Below, in pieces: positions 21,315-30,164 of a stretch of DNA of 64,000 nt. The notes under the pieces are model-generated. The model searched no databases. It was not told the origin of the DNA and saw only the letters and a program-made list of their open reading frames with translations. Position numbers and translations under genes: made by a program. Origin of the DNA: a virus; IMG/VR virus record IMGVR_UViG_3300018080_000179, positions 1 to 64,000 of that record, one strand, 5' to 3'. Position 1 is the first letter of the stretch; each line of letters starts with the position of its first letter.

Positions 21315-24300
21315 AGCACGTGATGGATCTGGCCAAGTCGCGGCCCCACAAGTACATCAAGCGGGTCAGGCGTGGGAACAAGTGGGTTTATACCTATCAT
21401 GAAGGTGGCCGCAAGAAATCCTTGTCCGACGAGCATTTCAAAAAGATAAAGAAGCTGGCCGAGATGGGGCATGAGACATCAAAGGCCTTGATGGATGGAA
21501 TCAAGACCGGGACCGCTCCAAGCGGTACCACGAGCAATCCAATTAGAAGCAGGAAGCGGTGGGCTTCCAAACTAAGGCGTGAGGGCTGGTTTGGGGCAGT
21601 TGTTAAAAACAGTGAGGGCAAGCATTTCAGGGTTGTTGCCATAGGCAAGCGGCAGAAGGAAGCGATGTCTCCTGTTCATGAGGTCTTCCACGTTGTAAAG
21701 GATTCGGCGGAAGGCTTCATAGTCCGCCAGCGCAATGAAGACCGAATGTTTCTGGCCCATGACAAGAATTATGAAATAGTCTCCACCGGGATCAAGCTGT
21801 CCAAGAGGCAGCAGGATGACCTGAAGAAGCTGCATGAGGCTGGCTGGATTCGCGGTCTGCCCGAGGCGGATTATAATGGAAAGGGATACTATGGGGACGG
21901 CGCGGATGCGGTTGTAACCATGGATTATGATGCTCCGAAGAATGGCACGCTGTTTCGCATGCGCGATGGCGAGGAAGATGATGACTGGCCTGAGTTTGTA
22001 GGTCGCAGGGACGTCGAAAAAAGAGCAAAGAGATGGCTTCGTGAGAAGGGCTTTGGCAGGAAGGTTGAGGTTTACGCAGAGGACCATGAGAAGGGGATGT
22101 TTTCAATAAACATCGTTATCAAGAAATCGGAGGAGGAAATAATGGGTACCGTTGATGGCGCACTGGACGAGGTGATCAAGGGTCGCGGGCCGGACAGAAA
22201 ACCCCGCAAGAGAAGGTTCAAGATCGGCCATCAGGTGAAGGATAGCGGAACATCCCCCCATGGAGCAAAGGGTGTTGGAGTGGTCGTGGGAACCGGACAG
22301 TTCAGCCATGACGTACATTTCCCGGATGAGAACGAAACCCTTGAGTTCCATGACGGTGAATTGAAGGGTTCGGCCAAGGTGCACGACGATAAGAAGGTTG
22401 GGGATATCCTGAAGCGTCATGCCCAGGTGAGGCCGTCGAAATACAAGTCCGTTGATGGTGCTCTCGACGATTTGATGAAGGCTGGAGGCGAAGGCTCAAG
22501 AGGCGGAGTGGTAATAGGACATTATGAGTCTGGTGCGCCAATGTATCAAAAGGGTTCTGGCGTTCTTGGCGCGACCCGGTCTGGCAAGGAAATAAAGGTT
22601 GGTATGAGCCGTCAGCGGGGGAAGGTGCATAGGGATGGTGGTTCAACAAGTGCCCAGGCAACCGCAGGTTGGACAAAGGAAGACCATCACGACGCTGCTG
22701 CTCATTACTGGAAGAAGCATTTGGAGGCAAAAGATCCTGAAAAAAAACAAAAGTATGCTGTAGATCATAGTCACCATGATGTTCAGGCTATGAATATGGG
22801 TGGTGGCAAGCTTCGTGAGCATTATGATGACGCAGTAAAAAGAATGCGGAGAGGTGAGCATCCGTTTGCTGATGCTGATGAGAAAAGGTTGCTTGGCAAG
22901 TCCGTCGATTCGGCCCTCGATGATCTGATAAAGGCCGGACCAACCGGACCCGGCTCCAGGGGTGGCAAGGTTGTGAGAACCAAGACCGGCAAGATCCGGT
23001 ATGAGAGTCACCAGAAGGTGCTGAATGCGGCTCACGGCATGGAGGGTTCCCACGGAGCTTATAACCATGCTGCACGCGGTGAAGCCAGGGGGACTTCAAA
23101 GGTAACGCCAAACGACAAGAAGCTGATCGACAAGCTCCATGAGCACGGTGTGGAGGATCATCAGAAGGTGGCCTTTTACGATTCCAAGATGGGCCGCCAT
23201 GCGATGGATTCCCTTCACAATGGTCAGGAGCAGCACGTTGACAGCAGCATAAAGCGGTTCAAGAAGGAATATGCCGACCACGACGAGGAGTGGAAGACCA
23301 AGGCAAAGATCAACTGGGACAAGGCTCACGATACAAAGTCCACCGGGCCGGAGAGGGGGATGATGGATGAGAAGCATTATCCCCACCTGATGGACGACTA
23401 TGAGCTTAAGGGCCATCCCAGATTCGACAAGGAGGATTTCAGCAACCTCCGCAACAAGGGATATTCCCATGATGAGATAAGAAACATTTGGGACAAGGAC
23501 CGGGAGCGTGGAGCTTCCAAACCAGGAGGTGCTTCAGTGAAATCTGTAGACGGCGCATTGGATGATTTAATCAAGGGTGGACCTGGGAGTGGCATAAGGA
23601 AGTCCGACGACGAGGGCGGCTTTCATCCTGAAGAGGCGCGAGAGCCCTCAGAGGCCCAGGAAAAGACACCAGAGCAGGAAGCCGAAGACGAGGTCAAGAA
23701 CGAAGAAGCCAGAAGCAAGTCGGTTCTAGGCGACCTTGCAGACGATTTGAGGAAGGGTCGTGGTCCCGACAAGAAACCGAGAAAGAGGCGTGGTGGCATA
23801 TACAAATACAAGGACGCAAAGGTAAAGGTGGTGGAGCAGGCTCGTGGCTTTACCGACCCAAAGCAGCGGGAGCAAATGTGGGTTCGCCTGGTCGGCGGCA
23901 AACATGAGAACTACGAGCATGGTGACGAATTCACAGTTCATCCAAAACATTTGGAAGAGACAAGCAAATCCAATAAGGGGGAAGCAATGTTTAGAACCGA
24001 GATGCCACAGAATCTTATCAAGAGTGTTGGCGAAGACACTACAACAGCCGAAACCATAAAGAAGGGCATACCGGGACAGAGCCGTTCCTCCCGCGACCTT
24101 CTTTACACGCAGGACGATTTCAAAAAGGGTTGCAAGGAGAAAATGTATCCTGAAAAGAAAAAGAAGAAGGAAGAGCCGGAGGCTGAGAAATCCCTGAGTG
24201 AAGAGGTCGTTGACATATTCAAGGACTGTGACGCAGCATACGCGGAAGGCGACCTGCACAAGGCTTACATGGGCTTTGAGAAGCTGGCCGGAAAGCTGGA

Positions 24301-24868
24301 AGGAAAGGTCGAAGACCCGAAGGCGGTCGCGGCAGCGGTAGGCAGAAAGAAGTACGGGGACGCTGCATTTCAGGCGGCAGCTGCATCGGGCAGAAAAATG
24401 GCCTCCGACACGGGCGAGGACAACGATTTACAGAAGGGTGGTCCGGGAAGCGGCAGACATAAGATCGGCCACAAGGTCAAGGTGACTGATTCGCCTCACA
24501 ACAGGAAGCATGGCAACTGTCCGCATGTCGGCAAGCAGGGGACGGTGTCTTCTGTGTCGGGTGACGATGTAACGGTTATGATGGATGGCGGAGAAGGCAA
24601 AAGGGTGGGGATGGGTACGGAGCATTCTACGGTGACTGTAAAGCATGGCGATTTGGCAGGTGTGAGCAAGTCCTTTGGCTCCGAGAATCTGAAAAACACC
24701 CATGGCGAGCAGTTTCATTCGGACGCAGACCGCCAGGTGGTCGAGTATCTCACTACAATCGACAAGGTGAGCATCCACGACGAATCCCACAATCAATCGC
24801 CGAACAAGGTTGATCCAAACAGGCCCCTGCACACGCAGGAGCAGACATTCATGCACTACACCTGGTAG
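21311..24868 (+). CDS. Giant mosaic protein with reiterated amphipathic helices, 1185 aa
   Basis: 1185 residues. It opens MKHVMDLAKSRPHKYIKRVR, a full HKY module followed by a helix pair (LAEMGHETSKALMDG). Five copies of a short helix then separate diverse domains: VDGALDEVIKGRG (281), VDGALDDLMKAGG (381), VDSALDDLIKAGP (532), VDGALDDLIKGGP (746), VLGDLADDLRKGRG (805). The linkers that follow are Gly/Ser/Arg-rich (GPGSG, GRGPDRKPRKRR). At least two segments look like related SH3-type barrels (FKIGHQVK near 303; HKIGHKVK near 1050), each ending in a HDGEL/KHGDL strand. Others are His/Asp-rich helical pieces. Position between terminase and portal suggests an internal, possibly protease-processed cargo protein. 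Function is unknown and the architecture is the main novelty. Confidence 0.75.
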   Translation: MKHVMDLAKSRPHKYIKRVRRGNKWVYTYHEGGRKKSLSDEHFKKIKKLAEMGHETSKALMDGIKTGTAPSGTTSNPIRSRKRWASKLRREGWFGAVVKNSEGKHFRVVAIGKRQKEAMSPVHEVFHVVKDSAEGFIVRQRNEDRMFLAHDKNYEIVSTGIKLSKRQQDDLKKLHEAGWIRGLPEADYNGKGYYGDGADAVVTMDYDAPKNGTLFRMRDGEEDDDWPEFVGRRDVEKRAKRWLREKGFGRKVEVYAEDHEKGMFSINIVIKKSEEEIMGTVDGALDEVIKGRGPDRKPRKRRFKIGHQVKDSGTSPHGAKGVGVVVGTGQFSHDVHFPDENETLEFHDGELKGSAKVHDDKKVGDILKRHAQVRPSKYKSVDGALDDLMKAGGEGSRGGVVIGHYESGAPMYQKGSGVLGATRSGKEIKVGMSRQRGKVHRDGGSTSAQATAGWTKEDHHDAAAHYWKKHLEAKDPEKKQKYAVDHSHHDVQAMNMGGGKLREHYDDAVKRMRRGEHPFADADEKRLLGKSVDSALDDLIKAGPTGPGSRGGKVVRTKTGKIRYESHQKVLNAAHGMEGSHGAYNHAARGEARGTSKVTPNDKKLIDKLHEHGVEDHQKVAFYDSKMGRHAMDSLHNGQEQHVDSSIKRFKKEYADHDEEWKTKAKINWDKAHDTKSTGPERGMMDEKHYPHLMDDYELKGHPRFDKEDFSNLRNKGYSHDEIRNIWDKDRERGASKPGGASVKSVDGALDDLIKGGPGSGIRKSDDEGGFHPEEAREPSEAQEKTPEQEAEDEVKNEEARSKSVLGDLADDLRKGRGPDKKPRKRRGGIYKYKDAKVKVVEQARGFTDPKQREQMWVRLVGGKHENYEHGDEFTVHPKHLEETSKSNKGEAMFRTEMPQNLIKSVGEDTTTAETIKKGIPGQSRSSRDLLYTQDDFKKGCKEKMYPEKKKKKEEPEAEKSLSEEVVDIFKDCDAAYAEGDLHKAYMGFEKLAGKLEGKVEDPKAVAAAVGRKKYGDAAFQAAAASGRKMASDTGEDNDLQKGGPGSGRHKIGHKVKVTDSPHNRKHGNCPHVGKQGTVSSVSGDDVTVMMDGGEGKRVGMGTEHSTVTVKHGDLAGVSKSFGSENLKNTHGEQFHSDADRQVVEYLTTIDKVSIHDESHNQSPNKVDPNRPLHTQEQTFMHYTW

Positions 24869-24876
24869 GAGGTATC

Positions 24877-25452
24877 ATGTCGGACGTGCTTCAGGATCTG
24901 GCCGACCAGATCACCAAGTCCGGGTCGCAGCAGCCGGTAACCCAAAGGCAGCAGCCCAGGCCACAGCCGCAGACGAACCTTGGCACCTTTGTAAAGGCGG
25001 CCGGTCCCGGTGGAGTCATTTTTGATTTCAGCCAGGCGAGAGGCAATCCACTGGCTGACAGGTTTGCGGCCCTTCTGAATTACCATTCGGATCCACAGCA
25101 GGTCCAGATTGCAAAAGACCAGCACGCTGCCTATCAGAAGGCGCTGGGGAACTTTGTGGACCTTGGCGAGTCCAGATTCAATCAGAGCAGTGGCCAGGGC
25201 AGCTTTGAAGGCGTCCACAAGGCGTGGAATCAGCAGCTTTCGGGCTCGACCGATGCAACGATTAAGAAGCTCTATGAAGAGGGCAAGCTCGTCGTCGACG
25301 ATCCAACCTCCATAGAGAAGGGTGGAGCCGGGATGCCCCAGTTTGGAGACGCCAAGATCAATATTGGTAATGAAACGGTTCATGCCACATCTGAAACGGA
25401 CCAGGCCGTTATGGAAATGATGAAGGGTGGCATGCTAGACGAAGAGGAATGA
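24877..25452 (+). CDS. Hypothetical protein, portal-adjacent, 191 aa
   Basis: 191 residues; AGGAGG lies five bases before ATG 24877. The N-terminal MSDVLQDLADQITKSG resembles the reiterated helix of the preceding 1185-aa protein (VLGDLADDLRKG). It is followed by a Gln/Pro-rich linker. The rest is helical and glycine-containing (LADRFAALLNYHSDPQQVQI), ending in an acidic tail. The shared N-terminal helix may be a common sorting or binding tag. It ends one base before the portal gene. Confidence 0.6.
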   Translation: MSDVLQDLADQITKSGSQQPVTQRQQPRPQPQTNLGTFVKAAGPGGVIFDFSQARGNPLADRFAALLNYHSDPQQVQIAKDQHAAYQKALGNFVDLGESRFNQSSGQGSFEGVHKAWNQQLSGSTDATIKKLYEEGKLVVDDPTSIEKGGAGMPQFGDAKINIGNETVHATSETDQAVMEMMKGGMLDEEE

Positions 25453-25453
25453 T

Positions 25454-27214
25454 ATGGGCGCAGTACGGGATTTCCTATCCAAATCTGTAGAGTTCATCGG
25501 CGAGGAGATAGTGCCTATCGCCGGGGACTTGAGAAAGGCTGGGCTTCTGGGTTCCAATGGTACCTATGAGCCCAAGGCTTCACTGATAGATCCGTTCAGT
25601 TACAACCTCACGGTTTTCGGCTACAAGGAGAAGTATTCATTTATTGACTATGCCAAGGCACGGCAGATCAGCTACTCGGACCCGGTCCTTTCGGCAATCA
25701 TCCAGACCAGAACCAACCAGGTGGGCGCGTTTGCGGTACCACAGGACGACCGCTACAAGGTCGGCTTCAAGATATCCCAGCGGGACAAGAAGAAGAAAAT
25801 GAACGGGGCGGCGAAGAAGAAGGCCGAGGAGCTTGCAAAATTCATTATGAACTGCGGCTTCCCGGAGCAGATGGAAGAGACGCCGGACACGAAGAAGCGC
25901 GATAATTTCGAGATGTTTCTCAGGAAGATCACACGCGACTCCCTGACATTCGATCAGGTGAATTTTGAAGTGGTCCCAAGGGCCAATGGAATGCCCGCAC
26001 AGTTCATAGCGGTGGACGCGGGCACCATGAGGATACTTCCGGACAGGCGGGATGTGGCGGCCACCTATGGCGGAATGCATGGAAACAACTACGGGTTCTC
26101 TCCGCAGAATGCGAATGCCCTGATGCCCGCGATGATGCTCCAGCCCCTCAACCCGGATCAGACGAATGTGAACCAGACACGGGTTCCACGGTACACCCAG
26201 CTTATAAACGGCACGCCAAGGGCCACGTTTGACGAATGGGAGATGGCGTTTGGAGTGAGAAACCCGCGAACGGACATTCTGTCCAACGGGTACGGCTTCT
26301 CCGAGATAGAGATGCTTCTCACGGCCATTACCGCACACCTGAATGCCGACACCTACAACCGCAAGTTTTTCTCACAGGGAAGCTCGCAGAAGGGGATTCT
26401 GGCATTTGAAGGAAACGTGCCTCCGGATCAGCTTGAGGCATTCAGACGCCAGTACCATCAGCAGGTCACGGGTGTTCAAAACGCATGGAAGACCCCGATC
26501 ATAGCCACGGGCAACAAGGACACCAAGCTGAACTGGCAGTCCATGCACTCCACGAACAAGGAGATGGAGTGGGGGAAGTACACCGAGTATCTGGTCAAAA
26601 CGATATGCGGCGTCTATCAGATCGACCCCATAGAGATAGGCTTCGACATAGCCCGCAATTCATCGGGGCAGGGCGGCTCCAGCGGCCTGGGCGGAATGGG
26701 TCAGCAGGTCGAGCGTTTGAAGTTTTCGAAGGACAAGGGTCTTGACCCGCTTCTTCGCTTCATCGCTAACATGATAAACGACTACATTATCTGGCGGCTC
26801 GCGCCGGATTTCGAGTTTGAGTTCGTCGGCCTTAACGCATCCAGTGAAAAGGAACAGGTGGAACTGGACAAGGAGAAGGTGGCCACATTCATGACGGTGG
26901 ACGAGCTTCGTGCCGAGCATGACCTTCCTGCCGCAAAGAAGCCCGATGACGTTGAGTCGGTCGGCGACATGATTCTGAGCCCCACATACGTTCAGGCCTT
27001 CCAGGCGCTTGCAATGGGTGGCGGTGAAGAGGAGGGTGGAATGCCCGGAGAAGACGGCGAGCAGGGGCCGGGTGCTCCCATGGGTGAGGAGGACGAGCCT
27101 TCCTATGAGAACATGAGCGACAAGGAGCTTGAGGCCGAACTGGCAAAGCTTCAGGGCACCGCAACCGGCAAGTCGATGGAAGCCAAATTCAAGACACTGG
27201 AGCTTATACTTTAG
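25454..27214 (+). CDS. Portal protein
   Basis: 586 residues. The core matches tailed-phage portals: an early helix with YSDPVLSAIIQTRTNQVGAF, a wing region FLRKITRDSLTFDQVNFEVV, a DAGTMRILPD strand, then the stem/clip region ILSNGYGFSEIEMLLTAI and YNRKFFSQGSSQKGIL. The C-terminal part is acidic and Gly-rich. Twelve copies normally form the ring at one capsid vertex through which DNA is packaged and ejected, and to which neck proteins dock. Typical place downstream of terminase and upstream of MuF and protease genes. The 3' end contains a half-copy of the palindromic motif (GGCACCGCAACCGGCAA at 27155). Confidence 0.93.
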   Translation: MGAVRDFLSKSVEFIGEEIVPIAGDLRKAGLLGSNGTYEPKASLIDPFSYNLTVFGYKEKYSFIDYAKARQISYSDPVLSAIIQTRTNQVGAFAVPQDDRYKVGFKISQRDKKKKMNGAAKKKAEELAKFIMNCGFPEQMEETPDTKKRDNFEMFLRKITRDSLTFDQVNFEVVPRANGMPAQFIAVDAGTMRILPDRRDVAATYGGMHGNNYGFSPQNANALMPAMMLQPLNPDQTNVNQTRVPRYTQLINGTPRATFDEWEMAFGVRNPRTDILSNGYGFSEIEMLLTAITAHLNADTYNRKFFSQGSSQKGILAFEGNVPPDQLEAFRRQYHQQVTGVQNAWKTPIIATGNKDTKLNWQSMHSTNKEMEWGKYTEYLVKTICGVYQIDPIEIGFDIARNSSGQGGSSGLGGMGQQVERLKFSKDKGLDPLLRFIANMINDYIIWRLAPDFEFEFVGLNASSEKEQVELDKEKVATFMTVDELRAEHDLPAAKKPDDVESVGDMILSPTYVQAFQALAMGGGEEEGGMPGEDGEQGPGAPMGEEDEPSYENMSDKELEAELAKLQGTATGKSMEAKFKTLELIL

Positions 27215-27215
27215 A

Positions 27216-27437
27216 ATGGACGTTGTTATCAAATCGACGCAGGAGGAGTTTGAGAGCAAGCGGCCGGAACTGATCCACAAGATCGCCGGAGGCATGTTTG
27301 ACATAAGCCTTGAGAAGTCGATGAAGAAGCGACCGGCCATCCTGAAGATACAGGACGAGATGCTGGACTATTGGGACCGGGAGTTTCAGAAGATGATCCG
27401 GGGACTGAAGAAGGAAATCGAAGAGGTGTTGGGATGA
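27216..27437 (+). CDS. Small helical protein after portal, 73 aa
   Basis: 73 residues from ATG 27216, one base after the portal stop. A GGAG lies 13 bases upstream, so translation may depend on coupling. Mostly helical and charged (IKSTQEEFESKRPELIHK; FQKMIRGLKKEIEEVLG). The stop overlaps the ATG of the Nudix-fusion gene. Function unknown. Confidence 0.65.
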   Translation: MDVVIKSTQEEFESKRPELIHKIAGGMFDISLEKSMKKRPAILKIQDEMLDYWDREFQKMIRGLKKEIEEVLG

Positions 27438-29962
27438 GAGTTGCGGTACCGCAATCGGAGAAGGCAGTCGCCTCAGTGGGTGTGTTCGACGGCGACAAGC
27501 TTCTGATGGGCCGGAGGAGGGATTCCAACAAGTACACGCTCCCCGGCGGACACTTCGAACCAGGTGAATACGCCCTTGAGGCAGGAATCAGGGAGCTTCA
27601 GGAAGAGGCTGGTATAGAGGTTGCCTCGCTTATCCCCCTCGGAATGAAACCCGTCAGGACGCCCGAGGGGGTTCTGGACATTCATGCCTTTGAATATCAC
27701 TGCGACAAGACCCCCACCGTGAAATACGACCCCGACGAGGAAGTGAAGAAGTGGGAGTGGATAGACGTTTCAAACGGACTGCCGGAGGATGTTTTGAACA
27801 ATCTTCATTCCAAAAAGAACGTGGTGCTGCAGCTTCTGGGACTCCAGAAATCCTTTGGGCTCTACATCACCGAGCCGGAATACTTCATAACCGACATTCT
27901 CAAGGCCCGTCCCCACAAGTATATGCGGAAGTACAAGAAGGGCGACAAGTGGATCTATATCTACCATCAGGGTGACGAGCCCGGAAAGCGCCTCACCCCT
28001 GCACAGGTGGAGACCTTCCAGAAGTTGAAGGAAACGGGCCACGAGTCCTCCAAGCGCCTTCTTGACGGGGCTGAAGAGCACAAGGCTGAAAACATAAGGC
28101 GGCTGGCTGAGCTTCATGAGACAGGGCATCCGGCGGCCACCGAATGGCTGAGAAGACATGCCCTTCTCGATATTGTTGAGCAGGGGCAGCTTGAACACGT
28201 AATAGACCCGGAGCGGGCCAACGATCCGTTTCTCAGGGATTTGACCGATGACCAGAAGGCACGGGTGACCCATGAGATCGAGGTGGCCCTTCGGGACAGC
28301 ATATTCGGGTATCTGGACGGCCACCGGTCCACACCCTTCTATACAAACCTTCAGCGGGACGGTGTGAACATCGCCAGCATAATGGAGGAGGTGGAGGTTG
28401 AGGATTCCCTGTCTGATATCATATCCGCGCTGGACGAGGCTTTGAATCAGGTGGATGCAGCCCACCGTGGACTAAGCCCGCAAAACGCCAGAGCCCGTGA
28501 TGCCGGGGGGTATGGAAACCTTGGCTTCAACACGGCCATGAATCGCCTCGTGGGCGCGTCTGCGCTCCCGGAGGAGGCGGAAGCCCTCCTTACCCGAACA
28601 GAGGCCACCAGAGGCCGGATTTCCATCGACACAGCCAAATTAAAGCGGGCCAAGCAGGAGCAGGAGCGCAGGCAGCGGGAGGAGGCTGAAAGGCTCCGCA
28701 GGGAGCATGGCGAGATAGTCGAGAAGCATGGTGAGTCGGCCAGGAAGATGATGTCCTATTACGGGGCCAGCCTGTCGGAGGCGGAGCAGGTAAAGCTGAT
28801 GAAGGGCATCGACAAGTTTTTCGGCAAGGACTTCAAGTTTGATTCAATGGTGGAGGCCTTTCAGGGACACCCCGATGTTGAGATCAGGATAGAGCGGTCC
28901 ATGATGGACGGCCTGATCGGGTATGGGGCCGGAGCCGGACAGAGAAGCATCAGCCTTCGGTTCACCTTCAAGGAGCGGTCCTCCGGGCGGAAGATAACGG
29001 CTGCCACAAGGCACATGAGCAAGTCGTCAAACGGGGCCATAGTGTGGCACAACGAGGTTTTGAACAGGGCCAAAAACAACGACCTTGCCAAATACCCCAA
29101 AATGGCCACAGGGCTTTATGGTGGCGTGGAGCGGTTCCTCAAGCAGGTAACCGCCAACTATTCACCAGCGGCCAAGAAGGACACCCTGATAGAAATAGGC
29201 GGGTGCGCCAACAGCGGCTTTGGAAACGGCTACAAGGGTGCCCTGGTCTGGACCAAGCACTTCTTCGACTTTCCTCCTGCAAATAAAGACCGGTATCTTG
29301 GCAGTTGGAAGGACACCTGGAAGCGAAGCATCGACAAATATGCCAGGGCCCTCGGGACACCGGCATCAGAAGTTGCTGAATTAAAAAGGAAAATAGACTC
29401 GGCAGAATATCCATATCAGTTCACCAAGACCGGTTTTGTTCTTACAAGGGAACAGGCAGAAAAGGTTTTGAGGGCTGATCGCAAAAATCTTGACTTCGAC
29501 TTCAACCAGCTTCTAAAGAAGAGGTCCAAGGGCGGCACCGCCACTCCGTATATTGACATTGGTGAATTGATAATGATTCACAGCAAGACGTCGTGGGGGG
29601 ATGCCAAAAACTACATAAACAGGACCACAGGGCGTGCGGGGCACTTGAACGAACAGCGTACAAAGATGTACAACAGGCAGCAGCAGGTTGCGGCGGAGAA
29701 AAGGTTCCTGACGGGAACGGGAACGTCACGGCCAAGAACCCCCACCGCCACAACAAGAACCTCCACTGGAAACAGGGGAGCGGACGCAATGCGTGCCTGG
29801 GCACCCGGTGGGAGCCGCCGAAGGATAGCCATAACGGAACCCCGGCTGGCTGAAATAAGAACCTGGACTTCAAACGAGATTCGGGATTTTGTACGAAGGG
29901 CTCCGATCACGGATGCCGCACGGGCACGGATCAGGGCGATATTGGGAGGCAGGAATGCTTGA
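27434..29962 (+). CDS. Nudix hydrolase fused to a large virion-type protein, 842 aa
   Basis: 842 residues from ATG 27434, overlapping the previous stop. Residues 8-140 are a Nudix domain with a complete Nudix box: G39-x5-E45-x7-R53-E54-L55-x-E57-E58-x-G60-I61. The box contains all the residues that bind metal and pyrophosphate. Residues 150-215 are a HKY module (ILKARPHKYMRKYKKGDKW) with two related helical repeats (LKETGHESSKRLLDG; LHETGHPAATEWL). The remaining 600 residues include a Glu/Arg coiled coil (near 410) and an unassigned alpha/beta region (IEIGGCANSGFGNGYKGALV). Nudix enzymes hydrolyse nucleoside diphosphates linked to other groups (dNTPs, NADH, ADP-ribose, RNA caps). The fusion to a head-associated protein suggests an enzyme packaged in the virion. 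Confidence 0.82.
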   Translation: MRVAVPQSEKAVASVGVFDGDKLLMGRRRDSNKYTLPGGHFEPGEYALEAGIRELQEEAGIEVASLIPLGMKPVRTPEGVLDIHAFEYHCDKTPTVKYDPDEEVKKWEWIDVSNGLPEDVLNNLHSKKNVVLQLLGLQKSFGLYITEPEYFITDILKARPHKYMRKYKKGDKWIYIYHQGDEPGKRLTPAQVETFQKLKETGHESSKRLLDGAEEHKAENIRRLAELHETGHPAATEWLRRHALLDIVEQGQLEHVIDPERANDPFLRDLTDDQKARVTHEIEVALRDSIFGYLDGHRSTPFYTNLQRDGVNIASIMEEVEVEDSLSDIISALDEALNQVDAAHRGLSPQNARARDAGGYGNLGFNTAMNRLVGASALPEEAEALLTRTEATRGRISIDTAKLKRAKQEQERRQREEAERLRREHGEIVEKHGESARKMMSYYGASLSEAEQVKLMKGIDKFFGKDFKFDSMVEAFQGHPDVEIRIERSMMDGLIGYGAGAGQRSISLRFTFKERSSGRKITAATRHMSKSSNGAIVWHNEVLNRAKNNDLAKYPKMATGLYGGVERFLKQVTANYSPAAKKDTLIEIGGCANSGFGNGYKGALVWTKHFFDFPPANKDRYLGSWKDTWKRSIDKYARALGTPASEVAELKRKIDSAEYPYQFTKTGFVLTREQAEKVLRADRKNLDFDFNQLLKKRSKGGTATPYIDIGELIMIHSKTSWGDAKNYINRTTGRAGHLNEQRTKMYNRQQQVAAEKRFLTGTGTSRPRTPTATTRTSTGNRGADAMRAWAPGGSRRRIAITEPRLAEIRTWTSNEIRDFVRRAPITDAARARIRAILGGRNA
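27440..27455. repeat. 16-bp palindrome, copy 3 (GTTGCGG-TA-CCGCAAT)
   Basis: Inverted repeat with six of seven arm bases paired (the outer G/T differs). It overlaps the first codons of the Nudix-fusion gene (RVAVPQ). Copies 1 and 2 lie at gene ends; this one lies at a gene junction. Confidence 0.8.
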
Positions 29963-30164
29963 AGAAATTGATGCTGGCGTGGAGCATGACTTTGTGAATC
30001 TGGTTGAGCAGAATTACTCACAGGGCATGTTTGAACGGAATGCGAAGATCATGCTTGGCGAGAACTGGAAGGAAGACGGCGGGGAGATAATAGATTCCTA
30101 TGCTCCCGAACTCATGGACACCTTTAAGAAGTACCTGAATGACGATAACCAAACGACAGCTTGA
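29955..30164 (+). CDS. Small acidic helical protein, 69 aa
   Basis: 69 residues; GGGAGG lies about six bases before ATG 29955, eight bases inside the end of the Nudix-fusion gene. Helical and acidic (MLEEIDAGVEHDFVNLVEQ; YAPELMDTFKKYLNDDN). Its 3' end overlaps the MuF gene by 26 bases. Possibly a small head-assembly factor by context; no motif. Confidence 0.65.
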   Translation: MLEEIDAGVEHDFVNLVEQNYSQGMFERNAKIMLGENWKEDGGEIIDSYAPELMDTFKKYLNDDNQTTA

